DNA of 64,000 nucleotides from Cognatundibacterium luofuense (GTDB taxonomy: Bacteria > Pseudomonadota > Gammaproteobacteria > Burkholderiales > Burkholderiaceae_D), in the NCBI RefSeq assembly GCF_018139685.1, contig NZ_JAGSPN010000002.1, positions 62,001 to 126,000 of the forward strand, read 5' to 3'. Of the stretch, positions 1 through 7,939 are shown piece after piece. Each line of letters starts with the position of its first letter. Position 1 is the first letter of the stretch. The notes under the pieces are model-generated. The model was not told the origin of the DNA. It made no database searches and worked only from the letters and a program-made list of their open reading frames with translations. The translations under genes and the position numbers were made by a program.

Positions 1-2055
1 TTCCTGGACCGGGAAATTTCGCAAATCGCGTTTAACCGGCGCGTGCTTGCACAGGCAGAAGACAGACAAGTGCCGTTACTGGAACGATTAAAGTATCTTT
101 GCATCGTTGGCAGTAATCTGGATGAATTCTTTGAAGTCCGCATTGCCAGCCTGCTGGCACAGAACACGGTGGACGGTGAATTATCTCAGGACCCCGCATT
201 CCGGCAGCAGTTACGGAAAATTTCGGAGAACTGTCATCAGCTGGCACAACGTCAGTACGAATTACTGAACACAGAAATTCTTCCGCAACTGGCGAAAAAA
301 GGCGTCCGCATTCTGCGTCACAATGACCGCAATGAAGCGCAGCGCGCCTGGGTCAAAGCGTATTTTGAACGTGAAGTAAAACCGCTGCTGACCCCGATTG
401 GTCTTGATCCCGCCCATCCTTTCCCGCAAGTCGTCAATAAAAGTCTCAATTTCATCGTTTCTCTGGCAGGTAAAGATGCGTTCGGTCGCGGTACTGCAAT
501 TGCGATTGTGAAAGCGCCACGGGTTTTACCGCGCATTATTAAATTGCCGGAAGAGATTTCCGGCAACTGCATGGCTTTCTGTCTGCTGTCTTCTGTGATT
601 CACTCCCATATCGAAGATTTGTTTAATGGCCGTGAGGTCATCAACTATTCCCAGTTCCGCGTTACCCGTGACAGTGATTTGTGGGTGGACGAAGAGGAAG
701 TGAAGAATTTGCGACAAGCCTTGCAGGGTGAATTGCAAACACGTCAGTTCGGCGAAGCGGTTCGTCTGGAAGTGGCGAAAAATTGCCCTAAAGAGTTGTC
801 CGACTTCCTGCTCGCGCAGTTCAATTTACCGCCGGACCGTTTATATGCGGTCGATGGCCCGGTCAATATGGTGCGTCTGGGCGAGTTGCTGGATTATGTA
901 CGCCAGCCAAGCTTGCGCTTCCCGCCATTTACGGCGCGCTTTGTGACCAAAGCCAATGGTCTGGATATGTTCAGCAATCTGCGTAAGCATGACATTCTGC
1001 TGCATCATCCTTTCCAGGCATTTCAGACGGTAATTGACTTCATCCGCTCCGCATCGCTGGACCCAAATGTGGTTGCCATCAAACAAACGGTATACCGCAC
1101 CGGCATGAATTCCGACCTGATGGAGTCGCTGATTACGGCGGCCCGTCACGGTAAAGAAGTGACTGTGGTGGTTGAACTGAAGGCGCGCTTTGATGAAGAG
1201 GCGAATATCAACTGGGCAGACCGCTTGCAGCAAGCCGGTGCACAAGTGGTATATGGCGTGGTTGGCTTAAAAACCCATGCCAAGATGGCGCTGGTCATTC
1301 GCCGCGAAGATGGTGGCGTACTGCGTCACTACGCCCATCTGGGAACCGGTAACTACCATCCGTCCACCACACGCTTTTATACCGACTTCGGTTTGCTGAC
1401 CGCACATCAGGGTATTGCCACCGAAGTCAATGAAGTGTTTATCCATCTGACCGGACTGAATAAACCGAAAAAGCTGGAACATTTATGGCTGGCACCATTC
1501 GGCCTGCAACCACAAATCATCAAAGCAATCCGCAATGAAGCGCGTATTGCCCGTGAAGGCCGCCCTGCCCGCATCATCGCCAAAATGAATGCACTGCTGG
1601 ATGAATCCGTGATTCGCGCACTGTATGCGGCCTCTGCCGATGGCGTGAAGATTGATCTGATTGTGCGCGGCGCTTGTGCTTTGCGTCCGGGCGTGCCGGG
1701 CTTATCGGAAAATATCCGCGTTCGCTCGATTATCGGCCGCTTCCTTGAACACAGCCGGATTTACTATTTCCGCAATGATCTGGCGCATGACGTTTATCTG
1801 GGCAGCGCCGACTGGATGAACCGCAACCTGTTCCGCCGTATTGAAGTCGCATTCCCGGTGCTGGACAAAGCCCTCAAAAAGCGGGTGATCAGCGAAGGTT
1901 TAGACCCGTACCTGAAAGACAATACCAATTCCTGGGTACTGGACAGCGAAGGCAATTACGAACGTCGTAAACCGCGTGGCAAGCAACCGTCTTTCTGCGC
2001 ACAAAATTATCTGATGCAGCAATTAGGTTCCCTCTCTCATACGGACGATGACTAA
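1..2055 (+). CDS. ppk1: Polyphosphate kinase 1 (5' end outside window)
   Basis: Polymerises the terminal phosphate of ATP into inorganic polyphosphate, usually at the inner membrane. The frame is open from base 1 (FLDREISQIAFNRRVLAQ, the usual first helix of the N domain), so the true start and a few codons lie off the left edge; the GTG at 43 is internal. The C-terminal half has the two phospholipase-D-like domains of the family, with GLKTHAKMAL and HYAHLGTGNYH carrying the two conserved histidines, one of which is autophosphorylated in characterised PPK1. The TAA stop overlaps the sixA start by one base (TAATG), which suggests translational coupling. Confidence 0.97.
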   Translation, partial: FLDREISQIAFNRRVLAQAEDRQVPLLERLKYLCIVGSNLDEFFEVRIASLLAQNTVDGELSQDPAFRQQLRKISENCHQLAQRQYELLNTEILPQLAKKGVRILRHNDRNEAQRAWVKAYFEREVKPLLTPIGLDPAHPFPQVVNKSLNFIVSLAGKDAFGRGTAIAIVKAPRVLPRIIKLPEEISGNCMAFCLLSSVIHSHIEDLFNGREVINYSQFRVTRDSDLWVDEEEVKNLRQALQGELQTRQFGEAVRLEVAKNCPKELSDFLLAQFNLPPDRLYAVDGPVNMVRLGELLDYVRQPSLRFPPFTARFVTKANGLDMFSNLRKHDILLHHPFQAFQTVIDFIRSASLDPNVVAIKQTVYRTGMNSDLMESLITAARHGKEVTVVVELKARFDEEANINWADRLQQAGAQVVYGVVGLKTHAKMALVIRREDGGVLRHYAHLGTGNYHPSTTRFYTDFGLLTAHQGIATEVNEVFIHLTGLNKPKKLEHLWLAPFGLQPQIIKAIRNEARIAREGRPARIIAKMNALLDESVIRALYAASADGVKIDLIVRGACALRPGVPGLSENIRVRSIIGRFLEHSRIYYFRNDLAHDVYLGSADWMNRNLFRRIEVAFPVLDKALKKRVISEGLDPYLKDNTNSWVLDSEGNYERRKPRGKQPSFCAQNYLMQQLGSLSHTDDD

Positions 2056-2537
2056 TGGACTTAATCCTCTGGAGACATGCAGAAGCAGAATTCGCCACCG
2101 GCGACATGCAGGACAGTGACCGCAAGCTGACTGCAAAAGGCTTAAAGCAAGCCGCGAAAATGGCATTCTGGCTGGACAGCGTACTGCCGGACACTTGCCG
2201 GATTCTGGTCAGCCCGGCGGTACGTACACGCAGCACAGCCGATGCGCTGCTGGAGTACGGGCGCAAGTACAAGGTAATGCCTGAACTGGGGGTGGATGCC
2301 ACGGTACGCGAAGCCCTGCTCGCCGCTAACTGGCCTTACAGCCGCGAACCAGTCATGATCGTCGGCCATCAGCCGTATCTGGGTGCGATTGTCGGGGAAT
2401 TACTGGGACATCCGCTGCATGATTATTCGGTACGTAAATCAAATGTCTGGTGGATTTCTCAGAAACAAAAAGAAACTACGGACGCTGAAACCTATCTGAA
2501 AGCCATCATGGCACCGGATCTGGTGTTGAAATCCTGA
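2055..2537 (+). CDS. sixA: Phosphohistidine phosphatase SixA
   Basis: A 160-residue histidine-phosphatase-superfamily protein that removes phosphate from phosphohistidine in signalling or PTS-type proteins. The catalytic RHA motif sits at residues 7-9 (MDLILWRHAEAE), followed by the SPAVRTRSTA segment and GHQPYLG, which carries the second catalytic histidine. Length fits the SixA subfamily. The start overlaps the ppk1 stop by one base, so the two are probably one operon; a ppk1-sixA pairing is plausible because both handle phosphoryl groups, but a functional link is inference. Confidence 0.93.
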   Translation: MDLILWRHAEAEFATGDMQDSDRKLTAKGLKQAAKMAFWLDSVLPDTCRILVSPAVRTRSTADALLEYGRKYKVMPELGVDATVREALLAANWPYSREPVMIVGHQPYLGAIVGELLGHPLHDYSVRKSNVWWISQKQKETTDAETYLKAIMAPDLVLKS

Positions 2538-2602
2538 TCACCTCTTTGCCCCGGCAAGCAATCTGCCGCGGCTTTCAGTAACTCACACAGTTTGCAATGC
2601 AG

Positions 2603-2631
2603 GCACCGGTTTCGTTCAGCGATACCGGTGC
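2603..2631 (+). terminator. Hairpin downstream of sixA, possible terminator
   Basis: A perfect 8-bp inverted repeat (GCACCGGT at 2603-2610 and ACCGGTGC at 2624-2631) lies 65 bp after the sixA stop. Only a weak T-rich stretch follows, so termination is uncertain. The 418-bp gap between sixA and the next gene otherwise holds repeat copy 1 and nothing else recognised. Confidence 0.35.
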
Positions 2632-2771
2632 TTATTGCTGCTCGCACGATATTTTGGCTGCGGCCTTGCCTGCAAATCCATCCGGCGCGGAATGCATTTA
2701 CCGGCGTGACAGGTGCTGCGGAGCGGAGCCAATCGCAAGGTTCGTCAGCGAAGGTTTGGAAACTGCCGGAA

Positions 2772-2872
2772 ATGGCAAAAAATGCCCTGAATGCGGACTT
2801 TGGCATAGCGATCTGGCGGTCGTCGGCAGAAAGTCCGGGCCTCGCTAAAGTGTAAATGACGATACTTGCACA
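2772..2872 (+). repeat. Dispersed intergenic repeat, type A copy 1
   Basis: About 100 bp matching the family at 11068, 20097, 21685, 23642, 35958 and 48419. Core signature GCGATCTGGCGGTCGTCGGC. In the + frame it reads KKCPECGLWHSDLAVVGRKSG and then meets TAA at 2846; past that stop the same frame still aligns with other copies (DDTCTT). It lies between the ends of convergent genes, sixA and the phosphoesterase. An ATG at 2597 would give an 83-codon ORF in this frame, but it has no ribosome binding site. Confidence 0.85.
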
Positions 2873-2955
2873 ACTACACGCAAAGTCCATCCATCACAAC
2901 GCCTGCCAGCGCGCTGCCGCAGGCAGCCCGGCAGACGCAAGCCAGCCAGCCATTG

Positions 2956-3819
2956 TCAGGCAATCATGCCTTCACTGACCGGCGCCGGTGCACCGCTTTC
3001 AGGATCTTTCGGTAATTGCTGATAGACGACGTCGTGCCAGGTCACAATACTCAGCTCACCGGCAGCATCTTCGACCAGTGCGGACAAGCTTTCGACCCAG
3101 TCGCCATCATTGCAGTACAAAATGCCGTTGATATCGCGGATTTCCGGCTTATGAATGTGGCCGCAAATCACACCGTGCAAGCCTTTACGACGTGCTTCTT
3201 CGGCTAAAGCATCTTCAAATCGGGTGATGTAGCTGACCGCATTTTTGACTTTCAGCTTCAGATATTGTGACAAGGACCAGTAAGGCAAACCGGCGCGGGC
3301 GCGCCAGATGTTGTAGATCTGATTGAATTTCAGAATCATGGTGTACAGGCTGTCTCCCAGATAGGCCAGCCATTTGGCGCAGGCAATTACACCATCAAAG
3401 CGGTCGCCGTGCAGCACCAGCAAGCGGCGACCGTCGGCCGTGGTATGCACCAGCTCATCCCGAATCTGAATACCACCGAAATTCAGATCAATAAACTGAC
3501 GCACCGATTCATCATGGTTACCGGGAACAAAAATCACATTTGTCCCCTTTTTCGCTTTCTTCAACACCGTCTGAATGATGTTGTTATGGGTCTGATCCCA
3601 GTACCAGCGGCGTTTCAGTTGCCAGCCATCAATGATGTCGCCGACCAGATACAGGGTTTCGGATTCGGTGGCTTTTAAAAATTCCAGCAAGCGCGCCGCC
3701 TGACAACCGGTGGTACCGAGATGCAGGTCAGAAATCCAGATCGTGCGGTACTTCAGCACATCTTTTTTACTGACCTTGTGCAGTTTTTTCCCGAGGAAGC
3801 GGTCGGCCTTCATCAGCAT
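2956..3819 (-). CDS. UDP-2,3-diacylglucosamine diphosphatase-like metallophosphoesterase
   Basis: Calcineurin-like phosphoesterase of the LpxH-related group (COG2908 type), 287 residues. Metal-binding motifs appear in order: SDLHLG near residue 31, GDIIDGW near 60, PGNHDE near 100, LHGDRFD near 138 and CGHIHKP near 222. True LpxH is about 240 residues; this longer form with the KRRWYW segment is a common paralogue in proteobacteria, and its substrate is not established, so I give no symbol. It begins directly after the TAA of the upstream acyltransferase, with GGTGAG as a possible Shine-Dalgarno; a second ATG at 3813 is possible. The pairing with an OlsB-like gene suggests envelope lipid metabolism. 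Confidence 0.82.
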   Translation of the reverse strand: MLMKADRFLGKKLHKVSKKDVLKYRTIWISDLHLGTTGCQAARLLEFLKATESETLYLVGDIIDGWQLKRRWYWDQTHNNIIQTVLKKAKKGTNVIFVPGNHDESVRQFIDLNFGGIQIRDELVHTTADGRRLLVLHGDRFDGVIACAKWLAYLGDSLYTMILKFNQIYNIWRARAGLPYWSLSQYLKLKVKNAVSYITRFEDALAEEARRKGLHGVICGHIHKPEIRDINGILYCNDGDWVESLSALVEDAAGELSIVTWHDVVYQQLPKDPESGAPAPVSEGMIA

Positions 3820-4581
3820 TTACTCACCGGTTCCGTAATGACGGGCGTAACGGGCATCAAGATTTGCCAGTGGCAGCATGACAAACAGATCGGCGCTGTG
3901 GAAATCAGGATCCCAGGCCGGTTCGCCGCAAATCCATGCACCGGCACGCAGATAGCCTTTCAGCAGCGGCGGAATCCGCGCATCGCTGGCTTGCGCATCA
4001 ATGCCCTCCAGCGGGAAAGGCAGCAAGGGGCTGACGCGATATTCCAGCGGACACATTTCTTTCTCAGTCAGGCTGCGGTAAATCGCCGCCGCATTCGCAC
4101 CGCCATCAGTCAGGCTGATACTGGCGCAACCAATCAGATGCGAGCACCGTTCACGGCGCATGTAAGCCGCGATACCCGCCCACAGCATCATAATCACTGC
4201 ACCGCTGCGGTAATCCGGATGGATACAGGCACGGCCTGCTTCTGCAATACCGGAACGCAGATTAGCGAGGCGCGATAAATCGAATTCTGTTTCGGAATAA
4301 TAACGACCGATGGTACGTGCGGCATTCGGGCCCAGGATACGGTAAGTACCCACCACTTTCAGTGTTTTGCTGTCGCGCACCAGCAAGTGATCGCAGTGAT
4401 CATCGAACTCATCCTGATCCAGCCCCTCGGCATTCGCCAGTGCCGACAAACCCATACTTTCAATAAATACTTTGTAACGCAGGCGCTGCACTTCCCGGAT
4501 TTCTTCCGGTGTGGTTGCCAGACTGAGGCTCAGTTTGGAAAAACTCGGATTTGCATCGGCCGGGATCGTAAGTAATCGCAT
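3820..4581 (-). CDS. OlsB-like GNAT N-acyltransferase (ornithine lipid synthesis or related)
   Basis: A 253-residue GNAT-fold protein of the family annotated as L-ornithine N-alpha-acyltransferase or hemolysin-like (COG3176). Visible signatures are RLRYKVFIESMG near residue 33, DEFDDHCDHLLV, VVGTYRILGP and EAGRACIHPDYRSGAVIMMLW, the last covering the acyl-donor binding region. The expected role is acyl transfer from acyl-ACP to an amine in membrane lipid synthesis. No adjacent OlsA-type O-acyltransferase is present, so the exact product is uncertain. It is the first gene of a two-gene unit with the phosphoesterase. The 266-bp region upstream has no gene I can support. Confidence 0.72.
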   Translation of the reverse strand: MRLLTIPADANPSFSKLSLSLATTPEEIREVQRLRYKVFIESMGLSALANAEGLDQDEFDDHCDHLLVRDSKTLKVVGTYRILGPNAARTIGRYYSETEFDLSRLANLRSGIAEAGRACIHPDYRSGAVIMMLWAGIAAYMRRERCSHLIGCASISLTDGGANAAAIYRSLTEKEMCPLEYRVSPLLPFPLEGIDAQASDARIPPLLKGYLRAGAWICGEPAWDPDFHSADLFVMLPLANLDARYARHYGTGE

Positions 4582-4847
4582 GAATTGTCCTTTTGCTCAT
4601 AAATGTGCTTGACTGACAGGCACAGATTAATGAGGGATTACTTCAGGACGATGACGTTTTGATTGCAGTTTAATGACAGGCAAAAAATACAACAAGTGCT
4701 CAGAAAACAGGCGACCGGTCAGGGGGAAACGTGATGTATACGAGAGCAGAAAGTGCTGGCGGGACAATACAAACAGAAATGCAGCAGCGCAGGCACACCA
4801 GGGTGTCCGCGCTGCTCAGCAGAAGAAGTAATACAGTAAAGCGCTGT

Positions 4848-5231
4848 TTAATCGCGGTCTTTTTTCGGGCGGCCAGCTTTCAGCACCGGCAACTCGGCGA
4901 TCAGTTTTTTCAGCGCAGGTGTTTCTGTCTGGCTCAGTAACAATAAACCGATGCGCAGCAACTGGCTTTTCTTCACTTCGACACCGGCTTTCAGACATGC
5001 TTTTTTGGTGGCACCAAGAATCGCATATTCATCTTCAGGCATCGTAAAACTGTCACGCACCAGTTTAGTTTTAGCCGGCTTTGGCGCTGACTTGGCGACT
5101 TTCAGTTTCACCGGTGCCTTCACCGGCGCTTTGACGGCCTCCGTTTTCTTTTGATCGTCTTTCACAGCCGCAGACCTTTGTCTGCTGGCAGCACCTGCTG
5201 CTGCCGTATTCCGTTTCGTCGCTACTGCCAT
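4848..5231 (-). CDS. Conserved hypothetical protein with Lys/Ala/Pro-rich N-terminus
   Basis: I do not recognise a named family. The first 60 or so residues are basic and low complexity (KAPVKAPVKLKVAKSAPKPAK), like histone-H1-like tails. The C-terminal 65 residues (DSFTMPEDEYAILGATKKACLKAG, then KKSQLLRIGLLLL) look like a small helical domain, possibly ribbon-helix-helix-like, ending in GRPKKDRD. This points to a nucleic-acid-associated protein, by inference only. ATG at 5231 (MAVATKRN, 127 residues) is preferred over an upstream in-frame start because AGGA lies just before it. Confidence 0.7.
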   Translation of the reverse strand: MAVATKRNTAAAGAASRQRSAAVKDDQKKTEAVKAPVKAPVKLKVAKSAPKPAKTKLVRDSFTMPEDEYAILGATKKACLKAGVEVKKSQLLRIGLLLLSQTETPALKKLIAELPVLKAGRPKKDRD

Positions 5232-5495
5232 AAGATCCTCAGTCAAAATAAACAAATCATCAATTGATATAAACCATTCCGGCACCCGGTAACAGCATAA
5301 CCGCATGGCATGACAAGCTTGTTACCAAAGAGTATCAAATTCATCAGAAAAAAGCTTCAGCGCCGCACTCTAACCAGCGGATATATCAACTCACCCTGTC
5401 CAGCCGCCAGATTTCCGAATTTGCTTCAGCATCAGCGCTGTCATAATCACGCCTTTTCAGCAGCGTCAGCAAAAGCAGCGCAAGAAAGCCGGTTT

Positions 5496-6542
5496 ATGTT
5501 AACAAAGTTGTTCAGTTTTATAGGATTCAGTGCAGCACTGAGTTTCAGCAGTGCTGTGTTTGCGCAGGATATTCAGGGTGCAGGTTCTTCTGCAGCCGCA
5601 CCACTGTATCAGTTGTGGGCTGATGCATTCGGCAAAGCAAAAGGCAGCAAAATTGCTTATCAGGCCAGCGGTTCGTCTTCCGGCATACGGCAGATAAAAG
5701 AAGCCAAAACCGATTTCGGTGCCAGCGATGTTGCCTTACCGGCGACTGAACTGAAACGCCACGCTTTACTGCAATTTCCGTCAGCCATTTCCGGCGTGGC
5801 AGTGGTCTATCATTTGCCCGGCGTAAAGTCACAGGAACTGCGCCTGACCGGTGACTTGCTGGCACAGATTTTCTCCGGAAAAATCACACAATGGAATGAT
5901 ACCCGCCTGCAAACTGCCAATCCGCAATTGCGTTTACCGGCGAAAGCTATTGAAGTGCTGGTACGCGAAGACGGGTCCGGCACGACCTATAACTTCAGTG
6001 ACTATCTGAGCAAAATCAGCCCTGCGTGGAAAGCAGAAACCGGGCGCGATTTTGTGCTTCGCTGGCAGACACATTTCCGCGCCACCAAAGGCAGCAGCGG
6101 AATCGCTGCCATGCTGAAGAAAACGCCCTACAGTATCAGCTATATCGATTACAACTATGTGCTGCAGGAAAGACTGGATGCAGCCCAGTTGCAGAATCAG
6201 GATGGCAAGTTTGTCAGTCCCGGCGGCGAAAGCTTTGCCGCTGCATTAAATAACAGCCGCTGGAAATCAGAAGGCGGATTTGATGAAACGCTGACCAATC
6301 AGCCAGGGGCGAAAAGCTGGCCGATCACAATGGGCACCTTTATCATCCTGCCGCAAGTAACTGCAAGTCCGGCGCAAACCCGCACTGCACTGCAGTTTTT
6401 TACGTGGGCGTTTATGAACGGCGACCGTCTGGTCAGCGCGGCAGATTTTGTGCGTTTGCCGGATGCGATACAGGCGCGCATTTTCCGCGAACTGAACAGC
6501 GTGACCACACGCGATGGCAAACCGCTTAATTTCTATCAGTAA
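5496..6542 (+). CDS. pstS: Phosphate ABC transporter substrate-binding protein
   Basis: Periplasmic phosphate-binding protein of about 348 residues. The ATG at 5496 is chosen because it starts a standard signal peptide (MLTKLFSFIGFSAALSFSS, ending AVFAQ); the frame is open further upstream, but that stretch is unlike the family. Typical PstS features follow: GAGSSAAAPLYQLW, the ASGSSSG phosphate loop, DFGASDVALP, and VREDGSGTTYNF. The pstCAB and phoU genes are not in this window, so it is an orphan copy or a separately encoded component. I did not find a convincing Pho box. The proximity to ppk1 fits a phosphate theme, but they are not co-transcribed. Confidence 0.9.
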   Translation: MLTKLFSFIGFSAALSFSSAVFAQDIQGAGSSAAAPLYQLWADAFGKAKGSKIAYQASGSSSGIRQIKEAKTDFGASDVALPATELKRHALLQFPSAISGVAVVYHLPGVKSQELRLTGDLLAQIFSGKITQWNDTRLQTANPQLRLPAKAIEVLVREDGSGTTYNFSDYLSKISPAWKAETGRDFVLRWQTHFRATKGSSGIAAMLKKTPYSISYIDYNYVLQERLDAAQLQNQDGKFVSPGGESFAAALNNSRWKSEGGFDETLTNQPGAKSWPITMGTFIILPQVTASPAQTRTALQFFTWAFMNGDRLVSAADFVRLPDAIQARIFRELNSVTTRDGKPLNFYQ

Positions 6543-6582
6543 TTTGCGGACATACAGCGCATCGCAAAGCATCACAGCAATA

Positions 6583-6616
6583 AAAAAGCGCAGACCATGC
6601 AATCTGCGCTTTTTTT
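6583..6616. terminator. Bidirectional Rho-independent terminator
   Basis: A ten-base inverted repeat AAAGCGCAGA / TCTGCGCTTT with A and T runs on the two sides lies between the convergent pstS and the gene at 6644, and should end transcription from both directions. Confidence 0.85.
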
Positions 6617-6643
6617 CCGCCTGCCGGTGAAATCAGACGAGCA

Positions 6644-7489
6644 TCACTCCGCCGGTGCCTGCATCCATTGCTGTGGCGTGCAGCGATCCCAGTTCATGCC
6701 TGCAGCGTAAAACAATGCAGCGCGGGTTTTCGATAAATAGTTAAACGATGGCTGCTGAACCAGGCGGACTTGTCCTGCGCTCACAAAAAACTCCACGGTG
6801 TATTTCGGGTACGCCATCACCAGTCCGCCGGGAACAAACGAAACATCTTCTGGCCGAATAATTTCTGCCAGCTGTAACTCTTTTGCGCCGGTAGTTACTG
6901 CTTTCAGGCGCTGCGCATTTTTCTGATAAGCCTCGCGCTCTGCCATATTGTCCCGGGCAGAGCTGAGCTTACGGATAATATTCAACGGATTGGTTCCCAT
7001 GCTGACCAGCGACTCCAGATCTGACAGCGAAGGATTGCGTGCCACTTCAACAATACTGCGCCAGGTCGGCTTTTCCGGCAGCGTAATGCTCAGTTCCGTC
7101 ACAGGTTCTGCGCGCGTAACCAGTGATTTCAGCCACGCATCTGCATCATCGCCCCAGTGACGGCGGGTCGCTGTGGCATATCCACGGCAACTGTAAAACG
7201 CCGCAGCGTCGCGACGGCTGAGTTTGCCGCTGAGTTTGCCATCTTCAAAAATCAGTGCGCCCGGCTCACCTTCCGTGAGCGCGAGGTAATGCCAGACCTT
7301 GCCCTGACTGTCTTTGACCTCAAAACGCTCCATAACGGCTTCAGGCGCGAAATCTGTAACAACCTTCCGCGCATCCTGCGTTGCGCTCACCTGTACCGTC
7401 TGCGCCTTCGCCAGTGCATTCTGAGCGCACAGCAACGGCAATAACAAGGCACCGTACCGGACTGCCGGTCTGATCTGATGGCATTTCAT
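6644..7489 (-). CDS. Hypothetical exported protein
   Basis: A 281-residue protein I cannot assign. An N-terminal signal peptide is visible (YGALLLPLLCAQNALA, cleavage probably after ALA-K). The mature part has no membrane segment and no catalytic motif that I recognise; it is a soluble, mixed alpha/beta-looking sequence with a single Cys pair far apart (SCRGYATA near residue 100, and NWDRCTP close to the C-terminus). It is transcribed alone, convergent with pstS and divergent from the region leading to rpoD. Confidence 0.65.
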   Translation of the reverse strand: MKCHQIRPAVRYGALLLPLLCAQNALAKAQTVQVSATQDARKVVTDFAPEAVMERFEVKDSQGKVWHYLALTEGEPGALIFEDGKLSGKLSRRDAAAFYSCRGYATATRRHWGDDADAWLKSLVTRAEPVTELSITLPEKPTWRSIVEVARNPSLSDLESLVSMGTNPLNIIRKLSSARDNMAEREAYQKNAQRLKAVTTGAKELQLAEIIRPEDVSFVPGGLVMAYPKYTVEFFVSAGQVRLVQQPSFNYLSKTRAALFYAAGMNWDRCTPQQWMQAPAE

Positions 7490-7683
7490 ACTTCAGCTCC
7501 GTAACAAAAATGCATTCAACATAACAAAATGATATGCCAACCGCCAGCAAAATCTGATCAGATGGTCATGAAACCGACAAAACGTTTTACATGATTTAAC
7601 ATAATTTCCGGCAATTGCACTCTACGCGAGCCCTTACGGCATAAGGCTTTCCCACGAAGTCGCAAAAATTTTATACAATTACG

Positions 7684-7838
7684 CCCTTTCCGATTTCTGC
7701 AATTTACCAGACAAAGCTTGTCAGGCAAGGCTAAGACTAGGATAATCTCGCCCTCGCGCAAAAATCTTGCGCGGATAACCGAGTAAGATGATTCCGCTTT
7801 TTTGTCAGCGTAGCCCGCTAATTTTCAGCGGGCTTTTT
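7684..7838 (+). ncRNA. Candidate structured RNA or rpoD leader
   Basis: The 450 bp before rpoD has no protein gene. Within it, a -10-like TATACAAT (7672-7679) precedes about 150 bases that can fold: CGCGCAA / TTGCGCG form a perfect 7-bp hairpin, enclosed by CTCG / CCGAG-type pairing, and the segment ends in a strong terminator at 7812-7838. This layout fits a small RNA or an attenuated leader. The -35 is poor and I do not recognise the family, so this is a candidate only. Confidence 0.35.
7812..7838 (+). terminator. Rho-independent terminator 100 bp before rpoD
   Basis: AGCCCGCT (7812-7819) and AGCGGGCT (7827-7834) form an 8-bp stem followed by five T residues. No + strand protein gene ends here, which is why a short RNA upstream is suspected. 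rpoD must then start from a promoter between 7840 and 7939, where TTGACT (7904-7909) and TACTGAAT (7925-7932) are possible but poorly spaced elements. Confidence 0.75.
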
Positions 7839-7939
7839 CGTCCGTGTCTGCCGTTGATCTGCAACTTTGATCGTCTGCAGCATCTCGCTATTGCCAAGCT
7901 CACTTGACTAGCCCTTTGTTGCCGTACTGAATTTGTTAC

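Noticed and set aside
2597-2848. 83-codon ORF ending in repeat copy 1
   Set aside because: No ribosome binding site; only the part inside the repeat resembles other copies. Kept as part of the repeat finding.
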